Shown: in pieces, positions 59,365 to 64,000 of the stretch
Position numbering within the stretch: position 1 is the first letter of the stretch
Layout of the letters: each line of letters starts with the position of its first letter
Assembly (NCBI GenBank): GCA_902810075.1
Contig: LR778135.1
Location: forward strand, 434,001-498,000
DNA: 64,000 nt
Direction of reading: 5' to 3'
From: Ruminococcaceae bacterium BL-6
GTDB lineage: Bacteria > Bacillota > Clostridia > Oscillospirales > Acutalibacteraceae
Program-made: the position numbers and the translations under genes
The notes under the pieces: generated by a model
The model's database searches: none
What the model saw: the letters and a program-made list of their open reading frames with translations, nothing else
What the model was told of the DNA's origin: nothing

Positions 59365-60134
59365 GGCCGGTTCTGGTGTTCGCGGGGACGAGCGAGGGGC
59401 GTAAAATCGTCGAGGAGCTCTGCGCGCTGGGCGCGCCCTGCACGGCCTGCGTCGCGACCGGTTACGGCAGGGAAATGCTTCCGCCCGCCGGGGACATCCG
59501 TATTCTGAGCGGGAGGATGGACGCCGAGGAGATCCGGCGCACGATCCTGGCGCTCAGCTGCGGGCTTGTGGTGGATGCCACGCATCCCTATGCCGTGCAG
59601 GTCAGCGAAAACATCCGGAAGGCCTGCGCACGGACTGGGACGGAATGCCTTCGGGTGGCGCGCGCGAAGGGCCGTGAAAAGGGCGGGGAGCGGTTCCCGG
59701 ATGCGCAGGCGATTGTACGGCGGCTCAATGGGATTCCCGGGAACATCCTGCTGACGACCGGCAGCAAGGACCTTCCGGACTTCACCGGCGTGACGGATTA
59801 CCGCCGCCGCGTCTATGTCCGCGTCCTTCCGGCGGCGGCTTCTCTTGAGCGGTGCGCGCGGCTCGGCTACCCGATGAGCCATGTCATCGCGATGCAGGGG
59901 CCGTTTTCCGAAGAGCTGAACATAGCGCTTCTGCGGCAGTTCTCGATCGCGGCGCTCGTTACGAAGGATTCCGGCCGGCCGGGCGGGTTCGAGGAAAAGG
60001 CCGCGGCGGCGGAAAAGCTGGGGATCGCCCTGCTGATCCTGGAGCGGCACGGGCCGGATGAGGGCCTTTCGCTGGAGCAGGCTTTGACGGAGCTGAGAAA
60101 AAGATACGGGACGGAGGAAGACGCGCATGGCTAA
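59361..60134 (+). CDS. cbiJ: Cobalt-precorrin-6A reductase
   Basis: A 257-residue NADH/NADPH-dependent reductase of the corrin ring. The start is a GTG at 59361 overlapping the cbiH stop. VLVFAGTSEGRKIVEEL is the Rossmann start; VVDATHPYAVQVSENI and VIAMQGPFSEELNIALL are CbiJ/CobK hallmarks. The stop overlaps cbiET by 8 bases. Confidence 0.93.
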   Translation: MRPVLVFAGTSEGRKIVEELCALGAPCTACVATGYGREMLPPAGDIRILSGRMDAEEIRRTILALSCGLVVDATHPYAVQVSENIRKACARTGTECLRVARAKGREKGGERFPDAQAIVRRLNGIPGNILLTTGSKDLPDFTGVTDYRRRVYVRVLPAAASLERCARLGYPMSHVIAMQGPFSEELNIALLRQFSIAALVTKDSGRPGGFEEKAAAAEKLGIALLILERHGPDEGLSLEQALTELRKRYGTEEDAHG

Positions 60135-61338
60135 GAAAATCTGGATCGTCGGGGCGGGGCCGGGCTGCCGCGGCAACCTGACCGAAGCCGCCCTTTCCGC
60201 GCTTCACGCGGCGCAGCTTTTGATCGGTTCGCGGCGCCTGCTTTCCGAATTCTGGGATTTTCCCTGCCGCAAAGAGGCCTCTGTCGCGCCGCAGGAGATC
60301 GCGCGCCTGATCCGGGAGAGCGGGGCTGACCGGATCTGCGTCCTCTTTTCGGGGGACGTGGGGTTTTACAGCGGCGCGGCGAAGCTTTATCCGCTGCTGT
60401 CGCGGTATCAGGTAGAGACCGTCTGCGGGATCGGCTCCCTGCAGTATTTCTGCGCGAAGCTGCACATCCCGTGGGAGGACGTTCATCCCGCGAGTGCCCA
60501 TGGGAGAAGCCTGAACGTCGCCGCCCACGCGGCGGCGTATGAAAAGACCTTCTTCCTGACCGGCGGGCAGACCTCGCCCGAGACCATCTGTGAAATTCTG
60601 AACGGATGCGGGATGGGAGAGGCGCGGGTCACGGTGGGCAGCCGCCTTTCGTACCCGGATGAGCGCATCGTCGCGGGGAGCGCCGCGGAGCTTTCCGGAA
60701 AAACCTTCGATCCGCTTTCTGCGGTGCTCGTGGAGCGCGCGGGGAAATCCCGCTGGGATTACAGGACCGGCGGGATCAGCGACGGCCTGTTCCTGCGCGG
60801 GGAAGTCCCCATGACGAAGGCGGAGGTGCGGGCCGCCGCGGTCGCCGCTCTGCGCCTGCGCGGGGACGACGTGGTTTACGACGTGGGGGCCGGCACCGGC
60901 TCCGTTTCAGTGGAGATGTCCATTTTCGCGGGCCGGGGCTGCGTTTACGCTGTGGAAAAGGATGAGAAGGCCCTGAAGCTGATCGCGAAAAATAAAAGGG
61001 TGTTCGGCGCCGGAAACCTGGAAATCGTTCCCGGCACGGCGCCGGCTGCGCTCACCGACCTTCCCGCGCCGGATGCCGCCTTCATCGGCGGAAGCGGCGG
61101 GCGGCTGCAGGAAATCGTGACGCTGATCGCGCGGAAAAATCCGCGGGCGCGCGTGTGCATGACGGCCGTCACGATGGAGACGCTGGAAAAGGGCGTCTGG
61201 ATTCTGGAAGCGCTCGGCTTCCGGGATGTGCAGGCTTCCCAGATCGCGGTGACCCGCCTGAAAAAGGCCGGCTCCGTCCATATGATGGATGCGCAGAACC
61301 CCGTTTTCGTCATCAGCGGACAGGGGGCGGGCGAATGA
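60127..61338 (+). CDS. cbiET: CbiE-CbiT fusion: cobalt-precorrin-7 C5- and C15-methyltransferase/decarboxylase
   Basis: A 403-residue fusion like CobL. Residues ~1-205 are CbiE (IWIVGAGPGCRGNLTEAAL, LFSGDVGFYSGAAKL). Residues ~215-403 are CbiT, a class I methyltransferase with VYDVGAGTGSVSVEM and AVEKDEKALKLIAKN, which also decarboxylates the C12 acetate. It overlaps cbiA by 4 bases. Confidence 0.95.
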   Translation: MAKKIWIVGAGPGCRGNLTEAALSALHAAQLLIGSRRLLSEFWDFPCRKEASVAPQEIARLIRESGADRICVLFSGDVGFYSGAAKLYPLLSRYQVETVCGIGSLQYFCAKLHIPWEDVHPASAHGRSLNVAAHAAAYEKTFFLTGGQTSPETICEILNGCGMGEARVTVGSRLSYPDERIVAGSAAELSGKTFDPLSAVLVERAGKSRWDYRTGGISDGLFLRGEVPMTKAEVRAAAVAALRLRGDDVVYDVGAGTGSVSVEMSIFAGRGCVYAVEKDEKALKLIAKNKRVFGAGNLEIVPGTAPAALTDLPAPDAAFIGGSGGRLQEIVTLIARKNPRARVCMTAVTMETLEKGVWILEALGFRDVQASQIAVTRLKKAGSVHMMDAQNPVFVISGQGAGE

Positions 61339-62726
61339 GCGGCGTCCCCCTGCCGCGCGTGCTGTTCGGCGGCGTTTCCAGCGGGAGCGGGAAAACCACC
61401 GTCGCCTGCGGCGTGATCCAGGCGCTCCGCAATCGCGGGATGCGCCTTTCCGCCTTCAAGTGCGGCCCCGATTTTATCGACCCGATGTTCCACGCGCGCG
61501 TGCTCGGCTCGCCCAGTCATAACCTGGATCTGTTCTTCACCGGGGAGGAAATGGTGCGCGGCCTTCTGCTGCGCCATTCGGCCGGTGCGCGGCTCGCGGT
61601 GCTGGAGGGCGTGATGGGCTATTACGACGGCGTGGGGGGAACCACCCCGAAGGCCGGGTCGTACGATCTGGCGCGCGCGACGGAAACGCCCGCGGTTCTG
61701 GTCGTCCCGGCGCGGGGCATGTCGCTTTCCCTCGCCGCCGTTGTGGGCGGCTTTGCCCGGTTCCGGCCCGGCAGCGGGATCCGCGGCGCGGTGCTGAACC
61801 GGTGCCCGCCCGCGCTTTACCCCCGCCTGAAAGAGTGCGTCGAGCGGGAGACCGGCGTGCGGGTGCTGGGGTATCTGCCCGATCTGCCGCAGGCGCATCT
61901 GGAGAGCCGTCACCTCGGCCTCGTCACCGCCGCGGAGGTCTCGAACCTTCGGGAAAAGCTTCTCGCCGTGGCGGAGCAGTGCGAAAAGACGGTCGACCTC
62001 GATGGGATCCTCGAGATCGCCCGCTCCGCACCCCCGGTTTCGGCCCCGCCGCTTTATGCACCCGCCCGGGTGCCGGGGGAGCCGCTGATTGCCGTCGCAA
62101 AGGACGAGGTGTTCTGCTTTTTCTATGAGGACAACGAGGATCTGCTGCGGCAAATGGGCGCGAGGCTTGCCCCGTTTTCGCCGCTGCGCGACCCCTCGCT
62201 TCCGGCGGGGACCTGCGGGCTGATCCTTCCGGGCGGCTACCCCGAGCTTTCCGCGCGCCGCCTTTCCGAAAACGACGCTATGCTGGAAAGCATCCGGAAC
62301 GCTGTGCGGGACGGAATGCCCCTGATCGCGGAGTGCGGAGGCTTTCTTTACCTGCACGAATTTCTGGAGGACGCGGACGGCACACCCCATCCCGCCGTCG
62401 GCGTGATCCCCGGCCGGGCAAAGCGGGAGGGCCGCATGGGAAACTTCGGGTACGTCACGCTGCGGGCGGAGCGGGACAACCTGCTGTGCCCGGCGGGCGG
62501 GCGCATCCGCGCGCACGAGTTCCATTACTGGCAGTCCGAAAACCCGGGCACCGGCTTCCGCGCGGAAAAGCCGTGCGGAGGGAAAAGCTGGCCGTGCGTC
62601 CACGCGGGGAAAACCGTGTACGCGGGGTTCCCGCACCTGTATTTTTATGCGAACCCCGCCTTTGCGGAGCGGTTCGTGCGGGCCTGCGCCGCGTACGCGA
62701 AAGAAAGGGGCCTGCCGCCGTGCTGA
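61335..62726 (+). CDS. cbiA: Cobyrinate a,c-diamide synthase
   Basis: A 463-residue glutamine-dependent ligase. The N-terminal P-loop FGGVSSGSGKTTVA (~11-24), KCGPDFIDPMFH and LEGVMGYYDG are from the synthase half; the C-terminal glutaminase domain has LPGGYPELSA and the Cys nucleophile in IAECGGFLYL. I used the ATG at 61335, which overlaps the cbiET stop; earlier in-frame starts lie inside it. It overlaps cbiB by 7 bases. Confidence 0.95.
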   Translation: MSGVPLPRVLFGGVSSGSGKTTVACGVIQALRNRGMRLSAFKCGPDFIDPMFHARVLGSPSHNLDLFFTGEEMVRGLLLRHSAGARLAVLEGVMGYYDGVGGTTPKAGSYDLARATETPAVLVVPARGMSLSLAAVVGGFARFRPGSGIRGAVLNRCPPALYPRLKECVERETGVRVLGYLPDLPQAHLESRHLGLVTAAEVSNLREKLLAVAEQCEKTVDLDGILEIARSAPPVSAPPLYAPARVPGEPLIAVAKDEVFCFFYEDNEDLLRQMGARLAPFSPLRDPSLPAGTCGLILPGGYPELSARRLSENDAMLESIRNAVRDGMPLIAECGGFLYLHEFLEDADGTPHPAVGVIPGRAKREGRMGNFGYVTLRAERDNLLCPAGGRIRAHEFHYWQSENPGTGFRAEKPCGGKSWPCVHAGKTVYAGFPHLYFYANPAFAERFVRACAAYAKERGLPPC

Positions 62727-63685
62727 ATTCCCTCCTCGCGGTCGCCGCCGGATTTTTTCTCGACCTGCTGCTCGGGGACCCGGAAAACCTGTGGCACCCG
62801 GTGCGCGCGATCGGCTGGCTGATTTCCAGAAGCGAAGCCGTGCTGCGGCGCCTGCTCCCGAAAACGCCCCGGGGCGAGCTTGCGGCGGGGGTGGTTCTGG
62901 CCGTGTTTGTTCCGGCCGTGTGCTTTGCCGTGCCGTTTTTTCTGCTGCGCTTGCTCGGGGCCGTCCATCCGCTGCTGTCCTTCGCCGCCGAAAGCATCCT
63001 GTGCTGGCAGGCCCTCGCGATAAAATCCATGAAGACCGAGAGCATGCGGGTCTGCCGCGCTCTTACGGGGAAGGACCTTCCCGGGGCGCGGCGCGCCGTC
63101 TCGCGCATCGTGGGACGCGACACCGCCGCCCTGGATGAGGCGGGGGTCATCCGCGCGGCGGTGGAGACCGTGGCCGAGAACACGAGCGACGGGGTGATCG
63201 CCCCGCTGCTGTTCCTGTTCTGCGGCGGGGCCCCGCTCGGCTTTCTTTATAAGGCGGTCAACACGATGGATTCCATGGTCGGCTACCGGAACGAGCGGTA
63301 TCTTTATTTCGGCCGCGCGGCGGCAAGGCTGGATGACGCGGCGAATTTCATCCCGGCCCGCGTTTCGGCGCTTTTGATGATCGCCGCCGCTTTTCTTCTG
63401 CGGTACGACGGGAAAAACGCGGCCCGGATCTTTCGGCGCGACCGGTACCGCCATTTCAGCCCGAACAGCGCGCAGACCGAGTCGGTGTGCGCGGGCGCGC
63501 TCGGCCTTCGCCTTGGGGGGGATTCCTTCTATTTCGGCCGGCTGTGCCATAAGCCCACCCTCGGCGACGCCCTTCGTCCCCCCGGGCCGGAGGACATCGT
63601 CCGGGCGAACCGGCTTCTGTACGCGTCGGCGGGCCTTTGCTTCGCGCTGGGCTTTCTCGTGAAAGCCGCTTTGATTTTCTGGTGA
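62720..63685 (+). CDS. cbiB: Adenosylcobinamide-phosphate synthase
   Basis: A 321-residue membrane protein that attaches aminopropanol phosphate to adenosylcobyric acid. GFFLDLLLGDPENLWHPVRA at the N-terminus and VGRDTAALDE, AVETVAENTSDGVIAPL and YKAVNTMDSMVGY are classical. The start is a GTG at 62720 inside the end of cbiA. Confidence 0.94.
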   Translation: MLNSLLAVAAGFFLDLLLGDPENLWHPVRAIGWLISRSEAVLRRLLPKTPRGELAAGVVLAVFVPAVCFAVPFFLLRLLGAVHPLLSFAAESILCWQALAIKSMKTESMRVCRALTGKDLPGARRAVSRIVGRDTAALDEAGVIRAAVETVAENTSDGVIAPLLFLFCGGAPLGFLYKAVNTMDSMVGYRNERYLYFGRAAARLDDAANFIPARVSALLMIAAAFLLRYDGKNAARIFRRDRYRHFSPNSAQTESVCAGALGLRLGGDSFYFGRLCHKPTLGDALRPPGPEDIVRANRLLYASAGLCFALGFLVKAALIFW

Positions 63686-63702
63686 AAGGAAGCGTTTAAT
63701 GA

Positions 63703-64000
63703 ATGGCACACGGCGGCGACATCGATTCCTTCCGGGAGGAATACCCGGGGGAAATCCTCGATTTTTCCGCGAATCTCAACCCGCTGGGCCTGCCGGAGCC
63801 GGCGCGGCTCGCGGCGGAGCGTTCGCTTTCGGACTGCGCCCGGTATCCGGATCCGCAGTGCCGCGCCCTCCGGCGCGCGATTGCCCGGCACGAGCGTGTT
63901 GCGCCGGAACAGGTCGTCTGCGGGGCGGGCGCGGCGGAGCTGATCTTCCGGGCGGTGCTCGCGGAAAAGCCGAAAAAGGCGGTCGTCACCGCGCCGGCCT
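63703..64000 (+). CDS. cobD: Threonine-phosphate decarboxylase, N-terminal part
   Basis: The 99 visible residues start MAHGGDIDSF; ILDFSANLNPLG and YPDPQCRALRRAIA, then VVCGAGAAELIFR, match PLP-dependent CobD/CobC proteins that make aminopropanol phosphate for CbiB. AAAGGAAG precedes the ATG at 63703 by about 9 bases. The gene is cut by the window edge. Confidence 0.88.
   Translation, partial: MAHGGDIDSFREEYPGEILDFSANLNPLGLPEPARLAAERSLSDCARYPDPQCRALRRAIARHERVAPEQVVCGAGAAELIFRAVLAEKPKKAVVTAPA

Overview
The window looks like a chromosomal segment of an endospore-forming, anaerobic Clostridia-type Firmicute. Evidence: the sporulation genes spoVAE, gpr and spoIIP, strong AGGAGG ribosome binding sites, a low-GC-type ABC sugar uptake system, citrate lyase fermentation genes, a cobalamin riboswitch and rpsT next to gpr. 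The generally GC-rich coding sequence suggests an Oscillospiraceae/Ruminococcaceae-like lineage; this placement is inference.

Layout. (1) 1-12.5 kb: L-fucose-type sugar utilisation. A promoter at 244-272 drives an unknown gene, then a ribose-type ABC importer (permease, double ATPase, second permease, lipoprotein). An AraC regulator diverges from fucA-fucU-fucK-fucI-fucO. (2) 12.7-14.1 kb: a BrnQ branched-chain amino acid carrier. (3) 14.2-19.7 kb, minus strand: a UbiD-type hydroxyaryl-acid decarboxylase, an anion transporter, UbiX, LpdD and a broken isopentenyl-diphosphate isomerase. The operon is preceded by a MerR-type promoter (19-bp spacer, 15-bp dyad) and by a MerR regulator gene. (4) 20-33 kb, visibly more AT-rich: a VOC protein, a frameshifted remnant, a CitMHS-type transporter gene split by an IS5-family element, citXG, citC, a LysR regulator, divergent citDEF, a second anion transporter and a beta-propeller lactonase, ending at tRNA-Arg(CCT). 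(5) 33.2-36.2 kb: a sigma-like HTH protein with a small partner, about 1.3 kb of modular palindromic repeats with a promoter of their own, and an ImmR/ImmA-like pair. (6) 36.3-41.9 kb: housekeeping genes (flavodoxin, mnmA, CpXC protein, asnB, HAD phosphatase). (7) 42-46.4 kb: spoVAE, a 50-residue membrane protein, rpsT, gpr, spoIIP and two envelope proteins. (8) 46.7-51.5 kb: a calcium-type P-ATPase behind a long leader, an SDR and a DUF3783 protein. (9) 51.5-64 kb: cobalamin. Cobalt importer cbiMNQO under a B12 riboswitch, a HAD-IB phosphatase, and a tightly overlapping corrin ring operon cbiD-F-G-H-J-ET-A-B-cobD that runs off the right edge.

The most interesting material is the UbiD/UbiX/LpdD island. 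The regulator, its predicted operator, the transporter and an IPP-isomerase remnant that would once have supplied the prenyl donor for the prenyl-FMN cofactor all lie together. Second is the repeat block at 33.96-35.3 kb: three copies of one palindromic module, one of them inverted, and two copies of a promoter-containing segment.
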